Source: Neoroseomonas marina
GTDB lineage: Bacteria > Pseudomonadota > Alphaproteobacteria > Acetobacterales > Acetobacteraceae
DNA length: 64,000 nt
Assembly: GCF_012927745.1 (NCBI RefSeq)
Contig: NZ_JABBKX010000011.1
Span: forward strand, 84,274 to 148,273
Direction: 5' to 3'
Shown: one piece after another, positions 8,664 through 18,800 of the stretch
How the letters are laid out: each line of letters opens with the position of its first letter
Numbering within the stretch: the first letter of the stretch is position 1
Program-made: the position numbers and the translations under genes
Notes under the pieces: model-generated
Told to the model about the DNA's origin: nothing
Seen by the model: only the letters and a program-made list of their open reading frames with translations
Databases searched by the model: none

Positions 8664-10045
8664 GCGACCTGTCCACCCTGCCGCCGGCCCGGGACGTCGC
8701 CGAACAGCGCACGCCGCTTCCGCCGATCCGCCTGGCGCTGCCGGCCCTCCCCGAACCGCCCGCGGCGCCGCGCACGCGCGGTGCCATCCTGTTCGGCTTC
8801 GCGGCCATGCTGGTCTTCTTCGGCGCCTTCGCGGCCTGGTCGGTGCTCGCCCCGCTGTCCGAGGCCGCGATCGCGCCCGGCATGATCAAGGTCGAGGGCA
8901 CGCGACGGACCATCCAGCACCTCGAAGGCGGCATCGTGCGGGAGATCCTGGCGCGCGACGGCGACCGCGTGCGGGCGGGCCAGTTGCTCATGCGCCTGGA
9001 CGACGTGCGCGCCGCCGCCGACCTCGAGGCGCTGCGCAGCCAGCGCTGGGCCTACCTGGCCCAGGATGCCCGGCTGACGGCCGAACTCGAGGACCGGCTC
9101 GACATTCCCTTCCCGGCGGAATTGCTGGCCGCCAATGAGCCACGCGCGGCGGACGGCATCGCCGGACAGCGCGCGGTCCACGAGGCGCGGCGCGCGGCAA
9201 TCCTCAGCCAGGTGGCAGTCCAGGACGCAAGGATCGCCCAGCAGGACGCCCTCATCGCCGGCGTCGGCGGCCAGTTGCGGGCGCAGCGCAGCCAGCTCGA
9301 GCTGATCCGGCGCGAGGAGGAGCTGACCCGCACGCTGGTCCAGCAGGGGCTGCAGCGCCTGCCCACCCTGCTCGCCCTGCAGCGCACCGCCGCCGGGCTG
9401 GAAGGGCAGATCGAGGACCTCCAGGGCCAGATGGAGCGCGCCCGCCAATCGATCGCCGAGGCGCGCAGCACCATCGACAGCATCGTCGGCCAGCGCCGCC
9501 AGGATGTCGCGGCCGAGCAGCGCGATGTGCGCACACGCCTCGCCGAGGTCGAGGAACGCCTGCGCGCGGCACAGGACGTCGCGGTCCGGCGCGACATCGT
9601 CGCCCCCGAGGACGGAACCGTCCTGAACCTGCGCCTGTTCAACATGGGCGCCGTGGTGCGGCCCGGCGACCCGGTGATGGACCTCGTCCCGGCGCGCGAT
9701 CGCCTGATCGCCGAGGTCAATCTGCAACCCTTCGACATCGACGTGGTCCATCCCGGCCTGCTCGCCGAGGTGCGCCTGCCGGCCTTCAAGCAGCGCCTGG
9801 TGCCCTACCTGCACGGCCACGTCACCTTCGTCGCGCAGGACGTCACGATGGATGAGCGCACGCGCCAGACCTATTACCGCGTGCACATCCTGATCGACGC
9901 CGACCAGCTCGAACGCCTCCAGGGCGTGCAACTTGTCCCCGGCATGCCGGTCGAGGCCATGATCCAGATCGGCGAGCGCAGCTTCCTGCGCTACATCACT
10001 CAGCCGCTGCGCGACAGCTTCGCGCGGGCCTTCCGCGAACAATAG
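8660..10045 (+). CDS. HlyD family type I secretion periplasmic adaptor
   Basis: A 461-residue membrane fusion protein linking the inner-membrane ABC exporter to a TolC-type outer-membrane channel. It has one N-terminal membrane helix (about residues 35-60, ILFGFAAMLVFFGAFAAWSV), then a lipoyl half with VEGTRRTIQHLEGGIVREI, which is characteristic of PrtE/HlyD adaptors. A long helical hairpin of about 200 residues rich in Gln, Arg and Glu follows, and then a C-terminal beta domain ending RSFLRYITQPLRDS. It is translationally coupled to the exporter gene. No TolC or secreted substrate gene lies next to it. Confidence 0.92.
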   Translation: MSDLSTLPPARDVAEQRTPLPPIRLALPALPEPPAAPRTRGAILFGFAAMLVFFGAFAAWSVLAPLSEAAIAPGMIKVEGTRRTIQHLEGGIVREILARDGDRVRAGQLLMRLDDVRAAADLEALRSQRWAYLAQDARLTAELEDRLDIPFPAELLAANEPRAADGIAGQRAVHEARRAAILSQVAVQDARIAQQDALIAGVGGQLRAQRSQLELIRREEELTRTLVQQGLQRLPTLLALQRTAAGLEGQIEDLQGQMERARQSIAEARSTIDSIVGQRRQDVAAEQRDVRTRLAEVEERLRAAQDVAVRRDIVAPEDGTVLNLRLFNMGAVVRPGDPVMDLVPARDRLIAEVNLQPFDIDVVHPGLLAEVRLPAFKQRLVPYLHGHVTFVAQDVTMDERTRQTYYRVHILIDADQLERLQGVQLVPGMPVEAMIQIGERSFLRYITQPLRDSFARAFREQ

Positions 10046-10062
10046 GACGAGGACACGCCAGC

Positions 10063-10383
10063 ATGGCCGATATCCGCCCCACCGTCTTCTGCGACGGCGT
10101 CATCGAGGCGCAGGTCGCCCATGGCGTCGCGCGCATCTCGCTCGCGGTGACCGGCAGCGACGGCAAGGCCCTGCCCTGCGCCACGCTCTGCGTGCCGGTC
10201 ACGCAACTGCCTGGGCTGGTGAACGGCATGGGCAACCTGCTGCGCCAGATCGAGGAGCGCGTCCGCGCCCAGGTCGCGCAGCAGCAGGCGCAACTCCAGG
10301 CGCAGCAGGGCGCCGCTCAGCCGGCGGAACAGCCCGCCGCCGACGGATCCCAGCCGACCGGTGCCTTCCGCTTCGACAGCTGA
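10063..10383 (+). CDS. small protein of unknown function downstream of type I secretion genes
   Basis: A 106-residue protein that I do not recognise. Residues 1-65 look like a compact beta-rich domain (FCDGVIEAQVAHGVARISL, then PCATLCVPVTQLPGLV). The rest is a helical Gln/Ala-rich tail with repeated AQQQAQLQAQQ-type text. It has no signal peptide or membrane helix. A GGACGAGGAC Shine-Dalgarno lies just upstream. It begins 17 bases after the HlyD gene on the same strand, so it is very likely cotranscribed and may assist or regulate secretion. That role is inference from position only. Confidence 0.6.
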   Translation: MADIRPTVFCDGVIEAQVAHGVARISLAVTGSDGKALPCATLCVPVTQLPGLVNGMGNLLRQIEERVRAQVAQQQAQLQAQQGAAQPAEQPAADGSQPTGAFRFDS

Positions 10384-10386
10384 AGG

Positions 10387-11817
10387 TCAGAGCGCCACGC
10401 CGGGCCATTCGTCGCCGGTGATCTCCGGCTCGTCGAAGGCGGCGAGCCGTGCGGCGTGCACCGCGACATCCGCGGCGAACAGCCGCGCACAGATTCCCTG
10501 CGCCAAGCGTTCCGCACCGGCGCCGATCGCCGGGATGTCGCCGGTCAGTTTCCCGTGGCTCAGCGTCGCGGCGAAGTTCAGGCAATGCAGGCGGGCGAGG
10601 TGCGGCGCGGTGCCCGGCACCCGCTCGGTGAAGGCGAAGGCCTCGTCGAGCCAGGGGTTGAGGCCGAGTGCCGCGTCGCGTTCCTCGGGTGGCGGCACGT
10701 AGACGTCGCGCCAGAGGCGGATCTGCTCGGCCACGTCGGCGAGTTCCGGCCGCATCCCCGCATCCTGGAGGAAGCCGGTGCCGAGGATGACGAAATCGGC
10801 GCGGATCTCCCCACGCGGCGTGGCGAGGCAGAGTGCTTCGCCCTCCAGACGCACCCCCTCCACGCCCGCGCCCGTGAGCAGCGTGGCGTTGGCGTGCGCG
10901 CTGACCCGGCGCACGCTTTCATGCGGCGGCGGGGTCTGGCGGCGCTCGACCGTCAGGGCGAGGCGCCAGCGCCATTCCGCCGGCAGGCCGTGCCAGCCAT
11001 GCCAGGTGCCCCGCCCTTCCAGCGCCTTGCCGGAGTTGACCCGCGGCAGGGATGTCCGCCGCAGCAGCATGGTCATCCGCCCGCAGCCGGCCTCGAGTGC
11101 GGCCGCGGCATTGTCGAAGGCCGACGCGCCCGCGCCGATCACCACGACATGCCGCCCGGCAAGGGCGTGGAAGTCGATCTCGTCGGCGGAATGCGCCCAG
11201 AAGCGATCCCGCCAATCGGGCTGAAACCCGTCCAGGATGCGCGGACCGCCCAGCCCGTCGCGTCCGGTCGCAAGGACCACGTGCCTGGCATGGGCCGTGG
11301 CGCCATCCGACAGATCCAGTCGGAACAGCGCACCCTGCGGGACGATCCGGACGACGCCGATGCCGTTGCGGACGTCGAGCCCGGAGACGCGGCGGTACCA
11401 GCGCAGGTAGTCCATCCACATCCCGGTCGGGATCTTGCCGAGCGCATCCCACGCCTCGGCGCCGTGCTGCGCCTCGAACCAGGCGCGGAAGGTCAGGCCC
11501 GGCAGGCCGAGCGCGGGTCCGGCCAGTTGCTTGGGGCTCCGCAGGGTCCGCATGCGGGCATAGGTCGCCCAGGGGCCCTCCAGCCCCTCGGGCGCGGGAT
11601 CGAACAGCGCGACCCGGCCCACGCCTTCCCGCCGCAGCGCGAAGCCGACGGCAAGTCCCGCCATGCCGGCGCCGAGCACCGCGACGTCCAGTGCGATCGC
11701 TCCGTCCGGGCCCATGGTCGGCGGCACCCAGCCGGTCGAAGGTTCCTGGAGGCGTTCGAGGTCGGCGGCGAGGCTCGCCTCGAGCGCGGCGAGACCGGGG
11801 GCGCGGAGATGCTGCAT
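10387..11817 (-). CDS. FAD/NAD(P)-binding oxidoreductase (flavin-containing monooxygenase-like)
   Basis: A 476-residue flavoprotein with two dinucleotide-binding motifs: an FAD Rossmann motif LGAGMAGLAVG at about residues 48-58, and a second one, VVVIGAGASAFDNAAAA, at about 225-240 that should bind NAD(P)H. VVLATGRDGLGG and the later FVILGTGF are typical ATG/DG-type motifs of this superfamily. The layout fits a group of putative flavin monooxygenases or lysine/ornithine N-monooxygenase-like enzymes. The substrate is unknown. It converges with the small secretion-linked gene, 3 bases away, and lies downstream of a cupin gene on the same strand (63-bp gap). Confidence 0.82.
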   Translation of the reverse strand: MQHLRAPGLAALEASLAADLERLQEPSTGWVPPTMGPDGAIALDVAVLGAGMAGLAVGFALRREGVGRVALFDPAPEGLEGPWATYARMRTLRSPKQLAGPALGLPGLTFRAWFEAQHGAEAWDALGKIPTGMWMDYLRWYRRVSGLDVRNGIGVVRIVPQGALFRLDLSDGATAHARHVVLATGRDGLGGPRILDGFQPDWRDRFWAHSADEIDFHALAGRHVVVIGAGASAFDNAAAALEAGCGRMTMLLRRTSLPRVNSGKALEGRGTWHGWHGLPAEWRWRLALTVERRQTPPPHESVRRVSAHANATLLTGAGVEGVRLEGEALCLATPRGEIRADFVILGTGFLQDAGMRPELADVAEQIRLWRDVYVPPPEERDAALGLNPWLDEAFAFTERVPGTAPHLARLHCLNFAATLSHGKLTGDIPAIGAGAERLAQGICARLFAADVAVHAARLAAFDEPEITGDEWPGVAL

Positions 11818-11880
11818 CGCATCACCTTAGAGCCAATTCCGGTCACCGGCACCGGCCCTTCGCCGCCCAACGTCCGTGCC

Positions 11881-12279
11881 TCAGGCCGGCGAGGCGAGCG
11901 GCTTGTCCTTCTCCACCGTGAAGGTCACCGCGGCCTTGCACCCGGCCGCCCCGGCGCGTTCGACATGCGGGCGGGCATTCGGGATCAGCAGGCTGTCGCC
12001 GGCCTTCAGCGTCGCCGCCGGCACGCCGTCGATCACGAGTTCCAGCTCGCCCTCCAGCACCAGGCCGGTGGTCACGCCCGGATGGGTATGGCGCGGATTG
12101 CCCCCATTGGCGGGGAATTCGACCATGACGAGATGGGTGACCATGTTGGTCCCCGGTACCTCGGCCGATTGCAGGATGGTGCGTCGCGTCGCGGCGGGCT
12201 GCGCACCCGCCTCGCGGGTCGCGACACCGATCGCCGCGCAGATCGCGCAGCCGGCGAAAACCCTGCGTCCCAGTGCCAT
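11881..12279 (-). CDS. exported cupin domain protein
   Basis: A 132-residue protein with an N-terminal export signal (residues 1-26, MALGRRVFAGCAICAAIGVA, ending AGAQ) and one cupin barrel. The first cupin motif is in NPRHTHPGVTTGLVLEGELE, where histidines and a glutamate would hold a metal. The second is the segment GDSLLIPNARPHVERAG, with its histidine. It is probably a periplasmic metal-dependent enzyme or binding protein of unknown substrate. It lies 63 bases upstream of the flavin oxidoreductase gene and may be cotranscribed with it. Confidence 0.8.
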   Translation of the reverse strand: MALGRRVFAGCAICAAIGVATREAGAQPAATRRTILQSAEVPGTNMVTHLVMVEFPANGGNPRHTHPGVTTGLVLEGELELVIDGVPAATLKAGDSLLIPNARPHVERAGAAGCKAAVTFTVEKDKPLASPA

Positions 12280-12459
12280 GCGCTTCCTCCCTTGCTGGCA
12301 ACGCGAAGCCTAGCGCCATTTCGCGGGGGAAACAGCGGGTCTGCGTGGCTTCACAACGCCGCGACATTGATCTGGCCCATTGCGGGGAGCCCGGGCGAAG
12401 CGCATCCGTGCGCCGCGACCCGCATTGCGGGCGCCCAGACAGGCACAGGAGCAGAAGAG

Positions 12460-12831
12460 ATGGAACGGAGCACGCCGCATCAGGCCGCCCCCCGGACCGG
12501 AAGCCTGGATTTCGGCCTGGCCGCCCTGCCGAACGGCGAGGCCGTGGCCCGCGCCGCGACCACCATGATGAAGGAGGGCATGGACTTCATCAGCGATCGG
12601 CTGCGCGCCGACTCGCGCCTGTTCGAACAGGCCTGCGGCTGCGGCAACATCGCGGACCTCGCGGCCCTGCAGCAGCAATGGATGACCGAGGCGGTCCGCG
12701 CCTATTCCGAGGTGACGAACCGCATGCTCACCCAGGCCCTCGCCGCCGCGACGCCCGCCGAGACGACGGAAGCCGCGGGCGAGCCCGAAGGCCCGCCGTC
12801 GCACGCCGGCAAGCAGGCGGCGGCCGCCTGA
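12460..12831 (+). CDS. phasin family-like protein
   Basis: A 123-residue, mostly helical protein. The central part (about residues 28-90) has the amphipathic pattern seen in phasins: MMKEGMDFISDRL, then LQQQWMTEAVRAYSEVTNRM. The C-terminal tail is rich in Ala, Pro and Glu. Phasins coat polyhydroxyalkanoate granules in the cytoplasm and control their size. The ATG at 12460 follows an AGAAGAG Shine-Dalgarno; the open frame upstream is antisense to other genes. It stands alone, and no PHA synthase is near. Assignment rests on pattern only. Confidence 0.6.
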   Translation: MERSTPHQAAPRTGSLDFGLAALPNGEAVARAATTMMKEGMDFISDRLRADSRLFEQACGCGNIADLAALQQQWMTEAVRAYSEVTNRMLTQALAAATPAETTEAAGEPEGPPSHAGKQAAAA

Positions 12832-12837
12832 CGGGGC

Positions 12838-13989
12838 TCAGCTCCCCGCCAGCGCCCGCTTCGCCGTCTCGGCGAGGAACTTCGCCGCGACGGGCAGGAT
12901 GTCGTCGTTGAAGTCGTAGCGCGGGTGATGAAGCTCGCGTCCGTTCTCGGCCGGCCCGTTGCCGATCCAGACGAAGGCGCCCGGCACCTCGCGCAGGAAC
13001 CAGGCGAAGTCCTCGCCGGTCATGGCGGGCAGCACGTCGCGGCGCAGGTCCGTCACCGCGGCCGCGGCATCGGCCGCGAGGTCCCGTTCCGCCGCGTGGT
13101 TAGCCGTGACGCCGACGCCGGCGCGGAAAGAGAAGGTCGCGCGCACGCCGAAGGTCTGCGCGATGCCGTCGGCGATCCGCGCGAGGCCCTGTTCGATCGT
13201 CGCCTGGTCCTCGTCCCGCAGCCAGCGCGCAGTGCCCTTCAGCGTGACACGGGCGGTGATCTGGTTCTGCGCCTCGCCACCCTCGACCACCGTGACGGAC
13301 ACGACGCCGCCGGTCAGCGGATCGAGGTTGCGCGCGACGATCGACTGGATCGCGACGATGGCGTGCCCGGCGGCGATCATCGGATCGCGCGTCAGGTGCG
13401 GCAGCGCGGCGTGGCCGGCATGGCCGTCGAAGACGATCTCGAACCGCGCCCCGGCGGCCATCACCGCGCGGTCGTGCACGCCGATGGTGCCCGCGGGCAG
13501 GCCCGGCCAGTTGTGCCAGCCGAAGATGCGCTCCATCGGGAAGCGCTGGAACAGCCCGTCGGCGATCATCTTGCGCGCGCCGCCGCCGCCTTCCTCGGCC
13601 GGCTGGAAGACCAGGCGGACCGTCCCGGTCCAGTTGGGGTCGTCGAGCAGCACCTTCGCCGCGCCGAGCAGCGCGGTGGTGTGCCCGTCATGCCCGCAGG
13701 CGTGCATCACGCCGGGCACGGTGGATTTCCAGGGCAATTCCTCGCTCTGCTCCTGGATGGGCAGCGCGTCCATGTCGCCGCGCAGGCCGACAGAGCGGTT
13801 GCCGCCGCCCCGCCGCAGCGTGGCGACGACGCCGTGACCGCCGATACCCTCGGCGATCTCGGTGACGCCCATCTCGCGGAGACGGGCGACGACGAAGGCG
13901 GCGGTCTCGCCCTCGTGAAGCGTGAGGCCCGGGTTCGCGTGCAGATGGCGTCGCCAGGCTGTAAGGGTCGCGGGAAGATCGGTGCTCAT
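12838..13989 (-). CDS. M20 family amidohydrolase (hippurate hydrolase/IAA-amino acid hydrolase type)
   Basis: A 383-residue metal-dependent amidohydrolase that would cleave an N-acyl amino acid. The metal-binding text HACGHDGHTTALLGAA lies at about residues 101-116, and FQPAEEGGGGARKMIADGLF carries the catalytic glutamate. A dimerisation domain with a conserved histidine (HAALPHLTRDPM) follows, then MTGEDFAWFL near the C-terminus. The length is normal for the family. Its ATG overlaps the ATG of the divergent tamA gene on the other strand by two bases, so the two promoters must lie inside the opposite coding regions. Confidence 0.92.
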   Translation of the reverse strand: MSTDLPATLTAWRRHLHANPGLTLHEGETAAFVVARLREMGVTEIAEGIGGHGVVATLRRGGGNRSVGLRGDMDALPIQEQSEELPWKSTVPGVMHACGHDGHTTALLGAAKVLLDDPNWTGTVRLVFQPAEEGGGGARKMIADGLFQRFPMERIFGWHNWPGLPAGTIGVHDRAVMAAGARFEIVFDGHAGHAALPHLTRDPMIAAGHAIVAIQSIVARNLDPLTGGVVSVTVVEGGEAQNQITARVTLKGTARWLRDEDQATIEQGLARIADGIAQTFGVRATFSFRAGVGVTANHAAERDLAADAAAAVTDLRRDVLPAMTGEDFAWFLREVPGAFVWIGNGPAENGRELHHPRYDFNDDILPVAAKFLAETAKRALAGS

Positions 13990-15874
13990 GATTTCACCAC
14001 CCTATCCCGGTGCCCTGCGCAGCACCACCGCCCGCGGGGCCTTCTTCGCCGCCCTGGCCCTGGCATTGCCGGCGGCGGGGCTGGCGCAGGAAGCAGCCCC
14101 GGAACCGCCCTCGGTCCCCTACACGGCCGAGGTGACGGCGCCCGATTCGGATGCCCTCGCCGCGCTCGGCAACGCGGTGGCGCAGACCGTGACCCTGCGC
14201 GAACGCGCGCCGACGGACGCCTTCGGCCTGATCGGCCGGGTCCGGGCCGACCTGCCGCGCCTGCAGGATGCGATGCGCGCCGAGGGCTACTGGGGTGGGT
14301 CGGTCGCCGCGACGATTGCGGGCCGGCCGCTGGACGATCCCGCCCTGCCCGCCCTGCTGCAGGCGGCGACCGCGCCGGTGCCGGTGGTACTGACGCTCAC
14401 CCCGGGGCCGCTCTACCGCATCGGCCGCGTCACCGTGACGGTCCAACCGCCCGATGACGCCCCCGCGGTACTGGCCGCCGTGACCGAATCGGGCCTTGCG
14501 GAGGGCGAGCCCGCACGGACCGCGACGGTGACGGCCGCCGAAGGTGCGATGACCGACGCCCTGCGGCGTGGCGGCCACCCGACCCCACGGATCGAGGACC
14601 GCGAGATCTGGGTCGATCACGACCGCCGCGCCATGGACATCACCTGGCGCATCGCGACAGGCCCCGTCGCGACCTTCGCCCGTCCGACCGTGACGGGGGA
14701 GGTCCGCACCAATGCCGGCCTGTTGGAACGCACCGCGGCCCGCCAGATCGAAGGGCGCGAGTACTCCCCCGCGACGCTCGAACGCGGCCGCCGCGCCCTC
14801 GTCGCCCTCGGCGTCTTCGACAGCGTGCGGGCGGAACCGGCGACGGAACTCGTGCCGGGCAACCGCCTGCCGGTCACCTTCCACGTCACCGAACGGCCGC
14901 TGCGGGCGATCGGCGGCACCATTTCGTGGGAGACCAACTACGGCCTCGGCATCAGCGCCTTCTGGGAACACCGCAACCTGTTCGGCGGCGCCGAACGGCT
15001 GCGCCTCGAAGCCGAGGCGACGCGTCTGACCGAGACCGACGCGCCCGACGCCACCTACCGCGCCTTCGCCACGCTCACGGTGCCCGAGGTCCTCGGCTAC
15101 GACGCGCGCCTGATCGCCCGCGTCGGCGCCGTGCGCGAATTCCTCGACGCCTATGACCGCCAGGCCGTGGTCGCCTCCGCGCTCGCGGAGCATTCGCTCT
15201 CCCCGCGGCTTGCCGTCCAGGCCGGGCCGACCTTCGAAGCGGGGCGCATCGGGCGCGACGGGAACCTCGATCCCTATTCGCTGCTCGGCGTCGTCGGCGG
15301 CGTGCGCTGGGACGGCACGACGAGCCTGCTCAACCCGACCTCCGGCCAGCGGGCGAGCGTCACCGCGACGCCGTACTGGTCGATGCAGGACGGCAGCACC
15401 TTCACGCGGTTGCTCGCGACCGGCAGCACCTATTTCGATGTCTCGGGCGATGGCGGCAGCGTGCTGGCACTGCGCGCGGCAGTCGGATCGGTGGTCGGCG
15501 CCTCCTTCGACCAGATCATCCTCGACAAGCGCTTCTACGCCGGCGGCGGCGGATCGGTGCGCGGCTACACCTACCAGTCGATCGGGCCGCGCGACGCCCA
15601 GAACCGGCCGCTCGGCGGCGCCAGCCTGCTCGAACTGAGCGCCGAATGGCGCCAGCGCATCTCCGGCCCCTGGGCGGCCGTTGCCTTCGTCGACGCCGGA
15701 TCGGTCAGCGAGGACGTGATGCCCGGCACCGGCACCATGCGGATCGGCGTCGGCGGCGGCATCCGCTACAACACCGCCATCGGGCCCATCCGCGTCGATA
15801 TCGGCATGCCGCTCAATCCCCAGACGGGCGATGCGGCCTATGCGCTCTATGTCGGCATCGGGCAGGCCTTCTGA
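13988..15874 (+). CDS. tamA: translocation and assembly module outer-membrane protein TamA
   Basis: A 628-residue Omp85-superfamily protein. A signal peptide (GAFFAALALALPAAGLAQ, ending near residue 34) leads to periplasmic POTRA-like domains (about residues 40-290) and a C-terminal 16-strand type beta-barrel. The conserved lid-loop motif is in GGGGSVRGYTYQ, and the chain ends with an aromatic residue (GIGQAF) as barrel proteins do. With TamB it helps assemble outer-membrane proteins or move lipid across the periplasm. The start ATG overlaps the start of the divergent amidohydrolase gene. Its TGA overlaps the ATG of tamB in TGATG, a tight tamA-tamB operon. Confidence 0.92.
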   Translation: MISPPYPGALRSTTARGAFFAALALALPAAGLAQEAAPEPPSVPYTAEVTAPDSDALAALGNAVAQTVTLRERAPTDAFGLIGRVRADLPRLQDAMRAEGYWGGSVAATIAGRPLDDPALPALLQAATAPVPVVLTLTPGPLYRIGRVTVTVQPPDDAPAVLAAVTESGLAEGEPARTATVTAAEGAMTDALRRGGHPTPRIEDREIWVDHDRRAMDITWRIATGPVATFARPTVTGEVRTNAGLLERTAARQIEGREYSPATLERGRRALVALGVFDSVRAEPATELVPGNRLPVTFHVTERPLRAIGGTISWETNYGLGISAFWEHRNLFGGAERLRLEAEATRLTETDAPDATYRAFATLTVPEVLGYDARLIARVGAVREFLDAYDRQAVVASALAEHSLSPRLAVQAGPTFEAGRIGRDGNLDPYSLLGVVGGVRWDGTTSLLNPTSGQRASVTATPYWSMQDGSTFTRLLATGSTYFDVSGDGGSVLALRAAVGSVVGASFDQIILDKRFYAGGGGSVRGYTYQSIGPRDAQNRPLGGASLLELSAEWRQRISGPWAAVAFVDAGSVSEDVMPGTGTMRIGVGGGIRYNTAIGPIRVDIGMPLNPQTGDAAYALYVGIGQAF

Positions 15875-18800
15875 TGCGCCGGATCCTCCGCATCACCGGC
15901 TTCCTGCTGCTGGCGCTGCCGGTGCTGCTTCTCGCGATCCTCGGCGGCGGCGTGTTCTGGGCGAACACCGAAGGCGGACGGGCGACGATCGCGCGGCTGG
16001 CGTCCGAGACCGTCCCCGGCCTGCATGTCGAAGGGCTGACGGGCCCCCTGCCCGGCCGCATCGGCGTCGCGCGCCTGACCATGTCCGATGCCGAGGGCCC
16101 CTGGCTGGAGCTCGAGGATGCGCGCATCGCGCTCGACCTGATGGCGCTGGTGCGGCGGGAGGCGCGCATCGAGGTGGTGACCGCCCGCCGGGTCGCCCTG
16201 CTGCGCCTGCCGCCCGGCGACGGCACGCCGCCCCCGCCGCCCGATCCCGACGCGCCGCTGATCCCCGCGGTGCCCGATCTGCCCGTGGCGCTCCGGCTCG
16301 ATCGGCTGGCGGTGGAACGCATCGAACTCGGCGCACCCGTCATCGGCACGGCCGCCGTGCTGTCGGTCGATGGCGAGGCGGCCCTGACCGCCGGGCGACT
16401 GTCGGCGCGCGTCGAGGCACGACGGATCGACACGCCCGCCGAGGTCCGGCTGACGCTGGACCTCGCCCCCGGCTCCGACCGGCTGATGGCGCGGCTGGAC
16501 GCCTCGGAGCCGGCTGGCGGACTGCTCGCGACGATGATCGGCCTGCCGGACCGCGCGGCGACGGCACGGATGGTGCTCGACGGGCCGGCCAGCGGCGCGC
16601 GGCTCGACCTGCAGGCGTCGCTCGGGGCGGACATCACCCTCGCCGCCGAGGGCCAGGTCAGCGCCGCGGCGGATGGCGCGGCCGCGGCGGCCCTCACGCT
16701 GCGCGTCGCCGCCGCCCCGCTGCTGCCCGAGGACCTTCGCGCCCCGGCCATGCCGGCCGAGATCGCGGTCGACGCCGGCATCGACGCCGCGCGGCGGGTC
16801 GCGCTGCGGCGCCTGGCCGTGCAGGTGCCGGCGGGTCGCATCGAGGCCTCGGGCCGCGCCGACCTCGCCGCGGAAACCCTCGACATCGCCCTGCGCGCAG
16901 CGATCGGGGAGAGCACGCTTCTCGGCCCGCTGCTGCCGCCGGTCGCGCGGTGGGACGCGGTCACCGCCGAGATCCATGCGGACGGCGCGATGCGTGCGCC
17001 ACGGGTGAGCGCCGACATCGCCCTCTCGGGCTTCGGCAGCGAGACGCCGCAGCTCGTCGCCGCCCTCGGACCGACGCCGCGCCTGAACCTGCGCGCCGTG
17101 GCGCCCGACCGGATCGAGGCGCTGACGCTGATCGGCACCGTCCTGCGCGTCGAAGCCGAAGGACAGGTCGGCGAGACGCTCGACGCCACGCTGCGCGCGC
17201 AGGTCGCCGACCTCGCGCCGCTTGTGCCCGGCCTCGCCGGCGCATTGCAGGCTGAACTGCGCGCGACCGGGCCGCGCAGCGATCCTTCGCTCGCGCTGAC
17301 CGCACGCGGGGAACGGGTCGAGCGCCAAGGCCAGGTGCTGGAAGCGCCGGAGGTGACGCTCTCGGTCGCGACGCCGCTCACCGCGCCGCGCGCGGAAGGC
17401 CGCGCCACCGCGGTCTTTGCGGGCCTGCCCGTGTCGCTCGACCTGCATGGCGTCCCGGACGGCGAACGGCTGCGCCTGGAACGCCTGATCGCCGCCTTCG
17501 GTCCTGCGCGCCTGCAGGCGCAAGGCGTGGTCGATCCGCATGCGGCCACCTTCGTCGGGTCCGCGGCGCTCGATGTCGAGAACCTTGCTCCTTTCTCCGC
17601 GCTCGCCGGCACGCCGATGGCGGGGCGTGTCGCGCTGCGCAGTACGCTCGACCTGCGTGAGGGCGTGCAGGGCTTCGACGCGACGGTCGAGGTACCCGGC
17701 GCGACGATCGGCGGCACGCCGCTCGGCGGCACCCTGACGGCCCGCGGGACGCTCGCTGCGCTGGAGGCGACGCTCGAGGCACGCGCGATGGATGCGCGCC
17801 TAACCACCCGCGCGCGCGTCGCCCAGGACGGCGATACGCGGCGCATCGAGGTCCCCGACCTGCTGCTGCGTCGCGGCGCCGACAGCCTGCGCCTGACCGC
17901 CCCGGCGCGCCTCGGCATCGGCGGCGACGGGGCCATCGCGATCGAAGCCTTGGCGCTCACGACCAGCCGGGGCGGCACGCTGCGGGCGGAAGGCCGCTGG
18001 GGGCCCGAAACCGCCGACATCCGCGCCAACCTCGCCGCCCTGCCCGTCTCCGCCATCGCTGCGCTGGCCGCGCCGGAACTCGCGGTGCAGGGCAACATCA
18101 GCGCCGAGGCCAGGATCACCGGCCCTGTCGCCGATCCCGCCGCCCGCTTCCGGCTGGAAGGCACCGGCCTGGGGTCGACCGATCCGTCGCTGCGCGGCCT
18201 GCCGACGGCACGGCTGGTGATCGAGGGAACCGCCGCAGCCCGCAGCGCCGAAGCGCGGCTCGATCTTTCCGCCGGCCAGGCGCTGCGCGCGACGGGCACC
18301 GCCCGCCTGCCCGGCGGCTTCGAACCGCGGTCGCCCATCGCCGCGCGGCTCGATGCCAACGCCGATCTCGGCGCCGTCGCCGGGCCGCTGCTGGCTGCTG
18401 GGGCTCAGCGCGTGAGCGGTCGCGTGACGCTCCAGGCCGAAGCGGCCGGCACCGTTGGCGCACCACGTGCGACCGGACGGCTCACCCTCGCCGACGGGTC
18501 GTTCCGCGATCTCGCCCAGGGCGTGACGCTCACGGCCATCGCCGCGACGCTGCGCGGGGACGGCGACCAGGTCACCATCGAGCGCTTCGAGGCGCGTACC
18601 CCCGGCAACGGGACGATCGGCGCGACCGGCACGCTGTCCCCCGCCGCGCCGGGGCTGCCGGCGGAGATCAGTATCACGGCGCGCAATGCGCGGCCGCTGC
18701 GCTCCGACATCGTGACCTCGGTCTTCGATGCCGATCTGCGCCTCGTCGGGCGCATCCTGCAGGATTCGCGCCTCACGGGCCGCATCGGCATCCAGCGCGC

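Noticed and set aside
16019..18359. An 848-codon antisense frame inside tamB
   Set aside because: Composition is mostly Ser, Arg and Ala, typical of the antisense of a GC-rich gene; the tamB sense frame has clear family features.
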